Shown here: piece by piece, positions 46,101 through 58,866 of the stretch
Position numbering within the stretch: the stretch's first letter is position 1
Layout: each line of letters begins with the position of its first letter
Origin: Echiichthys vipera
Lineage: Eukaryota; Chordata; Actinopteri; Perciformes; Trachinidae
Assembly (NCBI GenBank): GCA_963691815.1
Contig: OY829659.1
Span: forward strand, 27,942,170 to 28,006,169
Direction: 5' to 3'
Length of the DNA: 64,000 bases
The notes under the pieces: generated by a model
Database searches by the model: none
Seen by the model: only the letters and a program-made list of their open reading frames with translations
Told to the model about the DNA's origin: nothing
Translations under genes and position numbers: made by a program

Positions 46101-48081
46101 AAAGCTCTTAATCTACCGGTCAATCTTCGTTCCTACCCACAACTATGGTCATGAAAGCTGGATCATGACCGAAAGAAAGAGCTCGCGGGTACAAGTGGCC
46201 AAGATGGGTTTTCTCAGGAGGGCGGCTGGAGTCTCCCTTAGAGATAGGGTGAGAAGTTCAGCTATCCGTGAGAAACTCGTAGTAGAGCCGCTGCTCCGTT
46301 GCGTTGAAAGGAGCCAATTGAGGTAGTTCGGCCATCTAGTAAGGATGCCCCCTGGGCGCCTTCCTAGGGAGGTGTTCCAGGCACGTCCAGCTGGGAGGAG
46401 GCCTCGGGGAAGACCCAGGACTAGGTGGAGAGATTTTATCTCCACACTGGCCTGGGAACGCCTCGGGATCCCCCAGTTAGAACTGGTTAATGTGGCCCGG
46501 GAAAGGGAAGTTTGGGGTCCTCTGCTAAAGCTTCTGCCCCCGCGACCCGACCCTAGATAAGCGGCTGAAGATGAGATGAGGTGAGATGAGATATAATAGA
46601 GTCTAGCCCATAGATGTCTTTGGCTTTAGAGTTGTTCAGAGCCGTGATGATATCAATAACTTCTGGTTTTGTGATTTTTTTTTTGGGATGAGCATTGTCA
46701 GAAAGAGTAGAACCCTGCTGATCAGACCCTCAAAAGATGTGATTTGTTAAACTAAATATTCATTGATTTAATGAAGAAGGAATTAAGCTCTTGTGCCTGA
46801 ACTACAGGATATTTACCCAGCTGATTGTTAATCATTAATTCCAAGCCTTTGGTTTCCTGCTGGGGTTGTTTCCCTGTCAATTTATTTATGTTCTGCCGTA
46901 TTTCTTTACTGTTACCTCTACCGTTTTCAATAATTTGAATAAAAAGATTTGCTTTGGCCTTGCGTAATTCGGATGCCACTTTATTTCTAATTCCTGTGAA
47001 GTTGAGTCTGTCTATATTAAGTCCAGATTTAAAGGATTTTTTGAGTAACTGATCCCAATGCTTTAAGTCAATTCTGGGGTGAGTGCGGTGTGTATTTCTG
47101 GTGGGTTGTTCTATCAGCTGAGTAAGGTTAAAGTAACCTGTTATAAGCGCAAGTTTTTTTCTGTCTTTTTTGTCATCCAAATCGACTTTGAAATCGCCAA
47201 AGAGGAAAATTTCTTTTTTTATGATCACATAACGTGAGGAGTGCTTTAAGCTGGTCATAAAAATCCAAATTAGCAGGTTTGAGATAGATACAGATAACTG
47301 TCAGAGACATCTCTCTCAAAAGGGAGATATTATCACCAATGCATTCCAGTGTGATGTTACTAGGCCATTCAATCTGATTGCATTTCAAATTGTTCTTTAC
47401 ATACAAGATAACCCCTAACCCCTCCCCTGACCCCTATCTTTCCTGAAGGTATTGTAGTGTGTTTGTTAGTCACACAGCAGCTTCGGGTGAGGAGCTGGTG
47501 AGCCACGTCTCAGATAAACCCATAAAATCAACGTTAAAATTACATAACAAATGTTTCAATCTGTTCACGTTTTGACACCAGGCCACGAACATCTAAATGA
47601 CTACCAAACAGCCCCCCCTTTTCATACTCTGGATCCCTAGCCTGATTAAGTGTCCTAAATAATTTGAGCCATTTATGTTTCTCGAGTTCTGGGTTAAGGA
47701 TCTTACATGTGAAAACTGTCCTTCTGTCCCGGGCGTTGCAGTGATAAGCCTCTTGCTGCATCACTGGTTTTGGGCTCAGACCTGCTGGGTGACCCGCAGT
47801 CAAGCTGACGTTGGCTGGGTGCAGCGGCTCCTTCTCGCTTGTGTGGACCGAGATAGCGATGTGGATGTGAAAACTGCGTCGGGCGATAGTAGGCGACCTT
47901 CGGTCCTCTGCTGCTGCATCGCTGGTCCTTGGCTCAGTACTATAGCTGACACGCTGGGTAGTGTCTTGGCGAGCCCTGCTGTTGAGATGTTGGTCAGGCG
48001 TGGTGGAAGCAGGTGTTCACTAGGCTTCTGTTGTTGCATAGCTGGTTCTCGGCTCGGTACAGCTGAGTGATCCATCGGCAT
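43198..48081 (-). mobile_element. LINE (copy E), minus strand, split by an RTE-like LINE
   Basis: The 5' part at 48081-46601 carries the ORF2 N-terminus and endonuclease: GSHLDVRGLVSKREQ, LYVKNNLKCNQIEW, IFLFGDFKVDLDDKKDRKKL, then the linker NKLTGKQPQQ and KAKDIYGLDS. The 3' part at 43547-43198 resumes with TSFLKSHKEAL and the RT segment FLDLKRAFDTVIHKVLLSKL to HQGSILGPL, where it stops at the Mag LTR. The intervening 43548-46600 is another LINE. GTYTAGCCC occurs at both breakpoints. 48081-47745 contains three imperfect repeats, each with a P-V/A-M-Q-Q motif. L2/CR1-like clade by motif; the RT catalytic motif is not retained. Confidence 0.75.
43548..46600 (+). mobile_element. RTE/RTEX-like LINE, plus strand, nearly full length but dead
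   Basis: 5' end: GGGAACCATCACCTTATCGT. Endonuclease: LALGTWNVTTL near 44100, then GDSIVLLVDFNAHMGNDG, HKYTWYQST and STDHNLVMSW, across several frames. RT: 44991-45548 linker, then 45540-45798 (KAPGIDEICLEML; GVVVPLFKRAD; NYRGMTLLSLPGKVYSKVLE), QCGFRPGRGTTDQL, FVDLEKAYE. About 150 bp is then lost before SPILF-like sequence, and the FADD motif reads FAGFDVV. The C-terminus (FGHLVRMPPGRLPREVFQAR) ends at 46560, followed by a GATGAGATGA tail. Clade named with caution; it is the fish LINE whose 3' end reads GACCC...ATAAGCGG plus a short tandem tail. Confidence 0.8.
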
Positions 48082-51000
48082 CCAGATGGTGGTGGACAGG
48101 TTTAACGTCTCTGTCCGTGTAGTTGTTGCAGACAGGCAGACACTGGAAACCCAGCTCTGTGGCGCGAGCCCTTAGCCCAGCAGCTCCGTAGGATGACACG
48201 CCTCAACTCGCCATGGCACCCAGGGCAGCTGAATCGGGTATTCTGCCAAAGGCACCACACCTGCTGCTGGAAACCTTGTGGTGATGGTTAACGGACGGAT
48301 GTTGGCCACAGGAGCCCAGGGCCATATGGGAAATGAACACGGGCGATGGATGGTCACGGCTACTGGCCACCTCCGACCTCGGCTGCGTTTGCCAGTGAGC
48401 ATAGGCCAACTGAGCATGGGCCAACTGAGTTTGTTACGGGTCTAAATTAACCTGGAAATTAACGGGTGTGGGCTAGGGTTGTTGCCTGCCAGTAATACCA
48501 TTAATGCCAGATGTAAAAGTCTCACAGTTTTACTGGCTGGGTTGACGTTTCCTTGTAGCATGGATTTCACTTTGGCTCTCCCATTGTTTAGTAAGTTAGA
48601 GTACAAGAGATGCTGACTTCTGTATGATGGAGCGTAGCCATTGTTTTCGAAAGGTAAACACTTCTATGTGGTTGTTAAAAGCACACATACTGTATAATAA
48701 AAACAACGTTAGGTATCGAACTAGAGGATGGAAAAGCGTTGGGTTCCGTTGTTTTGGGGGATTTCTGCATTGCGCTCTCTCTCGGCTCAGCATGTGCTAG
48801 ATAATACAGGGAGCATTATAAAGACTGGATCCATCAACACCAAGCATAACTGTATTTCCATTTGTTGCAATAAATGATTAGATCTATGGTGAGTGTTCCT
48901 GAATTAAATTACACCAAAGGTTTAAAAAAAAAAAAAATCTATTTTTTTATATTTCAATTGTTTTTTACTGCTTTACTATTTTTAAGTTCATGTACAGTTT
49001 AAATATAATGTCCGAATTCTATTTTAAATTGTTTTATTCATGGTCTCTGTTTAGTCCATTTATTATTTGTGAATGAAGGGCACACCGGAGCAACTGCCAA
49101 ACACACTCTTTTGAAAGTTTATGTGGTTTGGTTCATGTAAAGGTTCAAGTGAATTGTTATTTGTTCATGGGAATTCTCTCTCGCTCACACACAAATTCTG
49201 TTTTGGGATTGGAGGAGTTAGAGAGAACCAAGACTTAAAGATGAATGATGCAAGGAAGCTTTCAGGGGCTGAGTGGTAGGATTGGACCTGGATCAATCAT
49301 AAGTCATTAAGTTTTCTCAACTGCCACAGGATTAAATCTTTTATTGGGTTTTCTTGATTAAACAGATGATGTCCTCATTTCAGAGTGTTGGTGATGTTGG
49401 ACACTTAAAAACTGGATGACTCTGCTGAAATCACAACTGAGCAATTTCAGCTGTACTAAGCACCTTTCCACAAGTGTTGCATTCTCAATGGTAAGGGGTA
49501 CTTCCACTCCAGTGTTTTGGCTGCTATTAAAGAGAAATGTAATATTTTGATCTTCGCTTTTCATTCTTTGTCTCTTGTGGCTGGAGTACATCACCTAACT
49601 CCAAATGTACTTTTTTGATAAAAAAAAAAGGCAAAATCTTGCATCTAATTTAGCAGACTTGGAATTGCTGTTGCAGCCCTACCTTCAGACTGACAAGACA
49701 AGTGTATTTAACTTTAATAAAAAAATGTAACCGCTATGGGAGGATGAGCAAATGAGTTAGTCCAGGAGTCAGCCTCACACACCGTAGTTTAGATATATAT
49801 TGATCTTCAGCTCCATTCCACTTTTCATCTTTCAGCTTTTCATCATTGGTGATGAGATCTCCAGGGCGCTTAAATCCAAAAACCTGTAGTTTGATGGGCA
49901 GCTGGCATTAGGTAGGGTCATTGATGTCTACGGTAAAAGAGGTGGGGAAAGAGCCCATATATCCATGAGGTATGTGAGCTCACATTTATGTGAAACAGCT
50001 GTGACTGATCCTGAATTTGATCCCCAGCTTTAGTCATTCTGATAGTTAAGTTAGTTAAGATACACATAAGTGTACACATGTGCCCGTCTTGCAGTGGATA
50101 GTTTAAAGTGTTCTCTACATGAAGGGAAGATGGGGCAGGTAAATCAATATATAAATGTGCTAGCCTTCAAAGGCAATAAAAAAATCAACTCTGATGTAGT
50201 GAAAGCCTTTCATATTTGGCATCCTTGTTATACATTTCATTCACATTTCCCGCTCTGAATGTGTGTTGGGGCTTCCTATCATTGTGAAGCAGAATTTAGT
50301 GTGAAGCCTCAGTGTACAGTGTGTGACTGCATTTATACCCAGACTTACTTCACTGGAGATTATCTTTCTCTACTATAGCAGGGCTCAATACTCACTTTTA
50401 AAAGTGGTTGCTAGCTGGTAACCAGGCATCAGCTTTTGGTTACTGAAACTGAAAATATGGTTGCTATTTTATATGTTAAGTAATTAACATACTGTGCAGT
50501 TATATGTCTAATTCACCTAATAATGAAAATGTGGCATAAGACACCCAAATACTTACAAATGTCCTTTTTGTTTGTAGTTCAGGTTCAGGTTGAATCAATT
50601 CCCAGATTGATGTTGACAGATTAGTCCAGCTTTTCACCCCACAGTCGACAACGACTTCATTTAATCTGCATTGTCTTTAAAGCAAATGCCTGTGCAAACA
50701 CACACAAGTGAATGCTGCAATGCATTTGCAGCAGGTGCTGTTGTTTAGTTCCAGTTCCTGCGTAACAGCAATATTTATACAGGTATATCACTAATGCAAC
50801 AAATATTAAAAATGTAGTCATTTTGAGGCACATGTTTTATCTGTTTGCCATTTCTATGTTTTTATCTGTTGAAACGTGGTATTGTCGAGCCCTGCGTATA
50901 TGTTTACCTTCATTTGTCTTGTATCGTCGATAAATAATTTTTCATGCAACAAGGTTTGGGAAAAATGGGGATGGTGGCGGTGGTTGGGGGTGGGGGGTTC

Positions 51001-52911
51001 TGTTGTTGCATTTAAAAAGTCTAATGAGATGCCTCATTTGACTGTCTGGAGGGAGTGGAACATGATCTTTCTGACTGCAATTACAAATTCAAGTCTTCTA
51101 TTTTCAGAGCATAAAAATGCAAGATTCTGTTTATATGTTTATTTATATTTGCAGGTCTGAATATATGAACCTCTATAAAGTATTTCTTCTTCTTCTTCTT
51201 GATTTCTTATTTTAATATTGTTGTGGAACATATGAACTCTGGTTCATTCATTTAAAGCATATTTGCAAGAATCAAAAAGGCTTATGTCAACACTAATAAT
51301 GTTCTGAGCATTGGGCAATTAATCCTGTCTGTGGTCATATTTGAATTACAGTGTGGTGTTTTCAGTATTGTGTTTTACTTTATGTTTATTAGTCTCTGTC
51401 ACACTCATGCCTCATTTCACAACAAATGTGGAGAAAAAGTCCATATAATCGTATTCTTTCTTTTACTGAAGCTCTTTGTCAGCCATTTCTTCCCAGGAAG
51501 GAGACTTATTTTCAAAGATTGGAGCTGTGCGCCCTCTGCTGCCTCTTCCTGAAATAGCTCATCTGTGGAGGCTTTATCTCAGTAAATATGATCACACCAA
51601 ATGTGTGCAGCTCTGGGATTAGGAGAGAAGAAACACACCTGGCAGGAGCCAATCGTTCCTCCCCATGTTGCATAATTTACTACTGATTTGCTTGCAATGA
51701 GCATGTTGTGCATGTTGAAGAAGAAGGTTGTTTTACTGGAGCTCATGTCAATATTTGCCCTTGTAATGGAGTTTTGTAATTATACATGGTCTGTGCTGGC
51801 TGATCTTCACTGCTGCTAACCTTTCCTCTGTACATTCCTATGCCACTGCCTTTCCTGTTCAAAGTGCATGTGAAAGTTATTTAACAGCAGTACCAAGAGA
51901 ATTTGAAGGTGGATATTGCCTTGCATTTTAGCCGAAGCCTCTCAGGATTTTTTTATATACTTTAAAGGCATCTTGGAGTTAATGGGAGCTGTGAGGCAGG
52001 CATTACCTAGAATAATGATTTGTAAATGGGTTGAAACAGTAACAGTATCAAATGAGAGTAGACAGAGAGACATGATAAGGTAAGGTAAAAGCTTTGTGAC
52101 AACAGAATGATGCTCTCTGATTCCCAGGGGAAATTACGGGTGAAATGCCCACTAAACTCAGACTGAAATGATATGTTTTTGTGTGCGTTCTGTTCTGTGA
52201 TTGGCACTAACAGTAGGTAAAAAACAAATATGACATGAAAAAAGAGGACTATGTCTCATTCTGTCATGTGTTTTCCCTCTTCACTCACAAGTCATTGTTT
52301 GATTTCTGTAAGCTTCCCAGTATTCAAAAGGAATACACTGCTTCCAGTTTTTAGCAGATTTAAAAATATTATTTCTTTGCCGTCTCATAATTAAATTATT
52401 TTATTTTCTATTTTCATATATAATAACCACCTGCAGGAAACTGACTTTCTAAAGCAGCAGAGAAATTAACAAGCAAAGTTTAAAAAAACTACAGAGGAAG
52501 ATTAAAATAATCATTAAATTCTGAAAACTGAAGATGTTTATATAATGCATCATCACAGATAATTGCACAAACCTCAGAGGTTGTATAAGAATGCAGTGAT
52601 AGCTGTTCACAGTTCCATACACTGTAAGTGACATCTGTCAAAAGTTGCCCCTCAGCAGGCTACACAGTGAGCACACCACCAGAGATAGTATGTTGAGAAA
52701 CATTCGAGCGGAAATCACTTTCTATGAGAAATATGTTTGTTTTTCATATTTGCTGGAACTGTCACCATATCCTGACAGCACAATGAGACAGACGATCTGT
52801 AAAAAGTCAGGTATCTCTAGCTCCACCTTTGTTTCTGTCTGCACTCAAAAAAATCGGTTACACAAAATTGCACTGGGTTAGTTGAAGCAAAAATGTGGAG
52901 GTCTTCTAAGT
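48082..52911. other. 4.8 kb without a recognised gene
   Basis: 48082-48430 is GC-richer and may be the 5' UTR/ORF1 of LINE copy E. The rest is AT-rich with scattered small frames, none showing a domain. It could be intergenic or intronic host DNA. I find no tRNA, ribosomal RNA or clear exon here; short host exons could be missed. Confidence 0.4.
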
Positions 52912-53079
52912 TCATGAACTTGTCTTAAAGTAACACAAAAATAAAATACTTCTGATTACCAAGACATATATGCTTACACAAATTAAGAGCGCTATGTTAT
53001 ATAGACTTAAAGGGGACCTATTATGCTTTTCCTTAGTTCCTGTCATATATGTCATCTTATAATAAAAAACTGCCAAAGT

Positions 53080-53860
53080 AGAATCCAAAGTTGCATGAAT
53101 AAAGTCCCCAGAGATGATCATAAATGCCTCAGGGTGCTGTGTCTGCAGCCTTGCAGTGACTGAGTGGATCTGGTCACAGGCAGTGGCTGCGTCCACTCTG
53201 GGAGGGGTGTAAATACAGACGGTGATCACGTGACTGAACTCCCTCAGCAGATAATATGGCCGCAGGCTAACAGCTAGCAGCTCAAGGACCCGGCAAAATG
53301 AGACTGTCTTTACTGAGATATGTCCTGGGTTACACCAGCGTTTGTTCCCACACATGATGAGTCCCCCACCTCCACCAACGTTAGCATCCGGTACGAGGTG
53401 GTTTAGCCATGTCTCCGTCAAGATGAACAAGCTGCTCTCACGGTAGATCCGCTGGTTGTTCAGCTCTTCGATCTTGTTCAGCAGCGAGTTCACATTCCCC
53501 ATGATTATGCAGGGAATCGATGGCTTGTAGCTCTTCCGATTCTCCGCTCGCTCTGCCTTTAGCTTCGCCCCGGCCTTTCAGCCACTGGGCCTCCTGCTCG
53601 TCCCTTTGTGCATAGAGCCAGCAGTTCCTCTCTCTCGTAATTGAGAAAACTGTCTCTTTGTTGCATTTTAAAGTTAGAAATATCCATAGGATATATATAA
53701 AACATACAATCTCTTCACAAGAAGAGTAAAAAAGTAAAAAGAAAGAGGTTAAAATAGGGTAAAAGAGCTAAAAACGGAGAGAGCTACTGGAGAGGCAGCC
53801 GTCTCCTACAGCACCAACGCACACAACGTATGTTTACAGGCAAACATTGACATCTCGGAA
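53080..53860 (-). pseudogene. Rex-type LINE: endonuclease N-terminal half
   Basis: The minus-strand frame from 53502 begins MGNVNSLLNKIEELNN, then SLFILTETWLNHLVPDANVG, GGGGLIMCGNKRWCNPGHI, ELLAVSLRPYYLLREFSHV and a TARLQTQHPEAFMIISGDF with the GDF(N) motif, where His/Ile has replaced the Asn. The endonuclease's C-terminal part and RT are missing; the open frame continues to 52912 in unrelated AT-rich sequence. 53503-53860 upstream is probably the end of its leader. About 60 bp left of it, GGGGACCTATTATGC (53012) resembles the end of a common fish short transposon. Confidence 0.75.
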
Positions 53861-54830
53861 GGGTATGCTGTTAGCCTAGCTCCCGGGCAGTGGTGCTAAT
53901 GTAGCTAATCCAGTATACGTCAGCCAGATGGACGTATCCCCCCCCAACATCACATACATGCCCTTTTTTGAGGAAAGAGGAAATGAGGCAGCGTCAAAGT
54001 CTGACAAGATGGCAATTTCCATAGGTGAGTACGGTTGGATCAAGTTGAGAGAACAGACCTCGAGGCAGAGGCTACGTGCAGTTTTTTGTACAGTCCATGA
54101 TTTAAGCATGTAAATATGTTCTAGTAGAAACACAAAATACACCTGCCTTAGTTTACAGGAGGAAATATTTGAAACAATATAAAAGCTTTTTTCAGAAAAA
54201 AAACATTTGTACAAAATGGGCAAGAAAAAGTGCGACCTTTTGATAGGATATGGTACCGCCATGTGAACTCCATGCAAGGAGCAATCTTCTGTATTCTAAC
54301 AGAAACATCAGCAGGTTGAAACAGCTGACTCAATAGGCAAATTTTTTTAAGTAGCTTAAAGGCTTTTCTTATGATGCCCTGCTGTCTATTCACACAGTCA
54401 ACTGAGGCTTCATTGCTTGAGTGAAATTGCTAAAAGGCTTCAAACAAGGTAACCCGAACTTTTGGTTAAAGAAATGTGCCAGAAATGAGATAAGAAGAAC
54501 ATTGCAATAGGTGAGCTTTCTGTTGCCCATAACACACGTAGCTGGTAATTACCAAAAAGACAGGTGGGTGTGTTTTCAAAATAGATGCTCGCTTCAAGTA
54601 AATGTCTTTCATGTCTCAGTTGCAGGCACCGAAGAACTCACAGAGCTTTTGCTACTGTTGTTGCTGTTCACATTGGTCACCAACAGAGGTCAATAAAAAC
54701 CTGTCCAAAATGACTCACCTAGACTCAAGCAAAAACCATCAAGAAAAGAAGAAAAACTTACAGTACTACAGCACTCAAATCAGCTATTGACTTTGCACCT
54801 CCAACCTGGTAAAATCACACTGTGAAAAGC
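53861..54830. other. No recognised gene
   Basis: A frame of 133 codons at 54277-53876 (minus) has no recognisable domain. Confidence 0.4.
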
Positions 54831-55395
54831 ATCAGCACATAGAAAGAAAGCATCAACATACAGAAAGAAAGCATCAACAAATAGAAATGAAAAAAGAAAG
54901 CATGCCTTTACTCGTCCCACAAGGGAAAATTCACGTTTCACTCTTTTTTGTTGTTTTATTATTTAAACACACACACACACACAGGCCTCAAGTATGCACA
55001 CATGCACAAACAGGTCCACAAATATACATGCATTAATGTAGAGATGTCAGAGTGAACAAGCATCAACATATAGAAAAGACAGTATCAACATAGAGAAAAA
55101 AGATAGTATCAACATAGAAAATAAAGCATCAATATATAGAAAGGAAGCATCAAAGTATAGAAAATCAACCAAACATATGTGGAAGAGAAAGCATCAGCAC
55201 ATAGAAAAGCGATTATCAACATAGAAAAGAAAGCATTAACATATAAAAAAGAAAGCATTGACATAGAAAAATTGATTATCAACATATAGAAATAATGTAT
55301 CATATAGAAAAGAACGCATCAACATAGAAAAAGAGATCATAAACATATAGGAAGAAAGCATCAACATATAGAAAAGAAAGCATAAATATACAGTA
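54831..55395. repeat. Degenerate AGCATCAACATATAGAAA minisatellite with an insert
   Basis: Units of about 18-25 bp (CATCAACATATAGAAAAGAAAG and variants) repeat at least 18 times in 54831-54905 and 55057-55395. The block 54905-55056 between them (TCGTCCCACAAGGGAAAATT, CA run, ATGCACACATGCACAAACAG) is a partial copy of the SINE-like repeat at 41179-41594. Confidence 0.8.
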
Positions 55396-56000
55396 TAAAA
55401 AACAATTACGAAGTCATTTTAGTAATTTTACTATTATCTGCTGTCGATGTTGAGGTTATGTTTTGCTTTCCCTGGATTCTGTGGGTACAATGACGGGAAT
55501 AACGGCATTACTGCCAAAAAATGTGACGTGTTACTATAACTATTTGCTCATTGAAGCTGTTTTCATCAGACCAACTAAATCTCTTAGACTGTTCTTCCTT
55601 GGTGAGGGGGGACGAGACAACCACATAAATGATGATGATTGGCTGAGGTAGAGTCAAATTTCATGGTAAGCCAGTCAGAGGTAGAGTTGGGACGGTGTTG
55701 TTGCCACAAAATCGTAAACATGCATGATTACACACGACAAAAGTGTCTCCCCTCTTTTCTTCTTCTTCTTTTGTTGGTGTATTTCTGTGACAGAGTTACA
55801 GCGCCACACCCAGGCCTAGCAGTTGTACTGAAGTGGTTTGGCTCGGTTTCAAAGGGATCCTGTGGACGCAGATATTTCTTGAGCCAAGGCCGTGTGGACT
55901 GAAAACTTTTTGAGAACAGGGGTGGGAAAACTTTTTGTACAATCTACTTTCATGTGGACGAGCCCTGAGTCAACGAGCAACAACGGGAATAGCGAGCCCA
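55396..56000. other. No recognised feature
   Basis: Small open frames without motifs. Confidence 0.4.
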
Positions 56001-57479
56001 GGGGTCCGTTTCACAAAGCAGGTTAAAAAAACTCTGAGTCTAACCCTGAACTCTGAGTTGATCTACTCTGAGTTAGGAAACTCTGAGTTTTCGGTTCCAG
56101 AACAGCAGATTTGCGTTAGGTTGATCAACTCAGAGTAGTTTGACCTGGAGTTAAGCGCGTGCACCACAAGTTAAAAAAGACACCATCAATGGTGCCCTGA
56201 TTCGACGAGTCACCATGGCAACGGGGAAGCGAAGGGCTACGCTACAACTGGAACTGTAAATATTAATGCGCTCATACGGTGAGTTTGAGCAGGTTTACAC
56301 CGCTGCAGCAGCAAAAGAGAGGGAGACGGTGCGGGAGAACATTGCTGCTCGGGTCAGTGCATAAGTTTAAATGTAGTCCTGTTGCAATCACAGTAATATC
56401 ACAGGGGGAACTGCTTGAGTGGGAGCCTATTAGTTTATTTCATTTAAGTGCAGTCCCACGGGGGAGAAGCGCACTTGGCAGCAGCTTAAGATAAAACATA
56501 AAAACATTGTTCAAACAGGTAAAACATCGGCACAATCTCATGGTGACGCCTCATTTTGAGCATGTTTTACATTGTAAAGTAAATATTACGGTAAGTGGCT
56601 GTTTTATATGTTGCAAAAAAAAACTCCCATTTGCAAAAAAACGCAGCGCAAAACACAATATCTGCTGTGATATAACAGCATTACTGGTTGTTAATGTTGG
56701 AAATGTAAGGAGGGATGAGAGTGACTGTGACATGAAACGGTGTTTCCCTGCCATGAAATGCACCCCCTCGCATTATTATTCTGGATCAGAAGGCTGTTGT
56801 TTGGACCTATAGGAGTAGTTTGTATACCGGTAACCCAATTAAAAGCACACACTTTTGAACCTATGAATTGCAAGAAAAGCTGGGATTATATTTAGGAAAC
56901 GCTAAGTCAAATACATTCAACTTGCTCAAAAGATCCATTTCATTCATTTTGTAATTATGGCTGCAGTATATTAAGGACGTCTATGCACGGTCTCATAATC
57001 ATCTCCCGACGAATATTTAATTCTCTGCGCAGTAATGCTCCCCCTTCATCCACGGGATCATTATCAAAAGGACACGCCATGGTAGTGAAATAGTTGCCAC
57101 CTAATATAACTTCTAATGACTGATGTTTGCAGTGATTTTCTGAAAAACAGACGGAACTATACTACGCCAAAACTCGCCCGCTGACTGAATGAATGAGGAA
57201 ATCAAACACCATGAGTGGCTGAAAGAGGGCGGAGACAGAGAGAAACTTGAGGTTTTCTGAGAAAAACCTGGTCCCGACCAGGTTAGTTTCAGAGAGCATG
57301 TTATCATGGTAACTGACCGAGAGGTTAAGTTACCTCTCTTTGTGAAACAGGCTAGAGTTACCCCTCTGTCTCTGGTTTGAGTTACCTCCCTTTGTGAAAC
57401 GGAAAACTCAGAGTTTCCCTCATTTCAGGGTTAACAGACTCAGAGTTTTCACTAAACCTGCTTTGTGAAACAGGCCCCA
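56001..57479 (-). mobile_element. Non-autonomous Harbinger-type element, 1.48 kb
   Basis: Inverted ends: GGGGTCCGTTTCACAAAGCA on the left and, reversed from the right, GGGGCCTGTTTCACAAAGCA, extending imperfectly through ACTCTGAG motifs. Further ACTCTGAGTT repeats lie subterminally on both sides. It carries the start of a Harbinger-type transposase frame (56955-57080). The exact outer edge and 3-bp duplication are unclear because CC-rich bases flank both ends. Confidence 0.75.
56955..57080 (-). pseudogene. 41-codon start of a Harbinger-type transposase
   Basis: The minus-strand ATG at 57080 gives MACPFDNDPVDEGGALLRRE and then an Arg-rich segment with RPCIDVL, ending at TAA (56955-56957). The MACPF..DPVDEGA.LLRREL opening and R..R.D.L are what I know from the N-terminus of fish HARBI1-like transposases. 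The DDE domain is absent, so this is the preserved edge of an internal deletion. Confidence 0.65.
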
Positions 57480-58146
57480 GGTAATCCCAAAGTAGCCTTC
57501 TTAAGCTGGAGCCATTACTTTTTTTAAATTAAAGGAACGAATGTATACATGAAATACACATTATGCCCCTGAAATTTGATTGGAGACTAGTCTCAATTTG
57601 TCCCACAGCCACATTAAAATAGTTTAGATTTGTATACACTGTTTTTGTTAATAATTGATTGTATTAAGTGTCCATTTCATTATAATTTTCAGATTTATCA
57701 TAAATAATTCAACATGTACATGTAAATGGACTCTTATATTTATTATTATTATTAGTAGTATATTTATATGTATTTTTAGTTCTGTTAAAGAGGGGTGGAG
57801 GTGGGGTCCAAATTCTTTGACACATTTGAGCATTTCAAAATGTACTTGAAAGTAACACTATTGTTACTTTCCATAGTATTTAGTTACTTTTATCATTTGT
57901 AGCTCAGTAAATGATTCAGTTACTTTTCGGGAGAAGTAACTGTAACTAATTACGTTTATAAAGTATCGTTCCCAACACTGGTACAAACAAGTCTATCCAT
58001 ACAAGATCCACCCATTTTGCTCAATATCGATTTTCTGCCATTTGGAATTGCGTCAGTTATCTTGGGCAATGATCATCAAATTCGGTACAGAACATCTCTG
58101 GACTCTGTATTACTCAAATGAGATTAAACATGGTAAATAATAAGAT
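57480..58146. other. No recognised gene
   Basis: AT-rich, with ATT-rich simple sequence at 57735-57770. Frames on both strands here are low complexity. Confidence 0.4.
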
Positions 58147-58249
58147 TGAGCCATTTTCACATATTAACTGCACATAATGTCAGAAGAATCAGGTCCAGAC
58201 ATTATCTGGAGTTTCTCTTTCACACATGCAGAACACAACAGGAGATTCA

Positions 58250-58859
58250 CAGCGTGCTCACACTGTGCTTTTGGCCGCGGCCAAAACCGGTTTTTCAGCT
58301 AAAGTCTAGTACCTTTAAGTAGTGTGAGCGCACCCGCTCCGCGCTCAACTGCGGCCAGCTGGCCCTCCACGGCCCGCTTGAAATAGGTGGGCTTTAGCGG
58401 AGCCGTTTGCACATGTACGAGCACGAGCGTGCGCACGTGTACGCGCACGAGCACGAGCCCTACGGCAGTAGCGTTATGTCCGCCTGTTCGGACATGTAAA
58501 TAGAAGGACGGACCATGCGCGGACATTTAACAACAACAACAATGGCGGTGAAAGGTTCATGTTGGTGTGATGCGGAGGTGGAGTGTTTACTGCAGATTTG
58601 GTCGGATGAAAATATTCAAAAACAGTCGACAAGACGCACAAAAACTCCGAGGTCTGTGGAAAGATTTGTAAACAAAGCCACACACACGCAATCAATGCGT
58701 GTGACGTGTTACGGCTTGAAGGCGTATGGACAGCAAGAAGCATTGGCCGAGGCCCTGGTAGTGTGAGTACAAACGGGGCTGGGGCGCGGGGGGAGAGGGA
58801 GGGGGGACAAGTACCCTAAAGTCTGGGTCTCGGTCCGGGAGGAAAGTGTGAGCGCGCCC
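58250..58859 (+). mobile_element. PIF/Harbinger-type MITE, copy 3
   Basis: Same family and orientation as copy 1. A plus-strand frame starting at 58515 includes an ATGGCGGTG (58541) and reads DAEVECLLQIWSDENIQKQ, the N-terminus of a Myb/SANT-like domain. It then degrades within 40 residues. Left end is GTGCTCACACTGTGC, more decayed than the right (GTGTGAGCGCGCCC). Confidence 0.8.
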
Positions 58860-58866
58860 TCACTTA

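Noticed and set aside
48600..52900. Host gene exons
   Set aside because: Several small ORFs with nearby GT or AG, but no motif or consistent chain of exons; calling a gene would be a guess.
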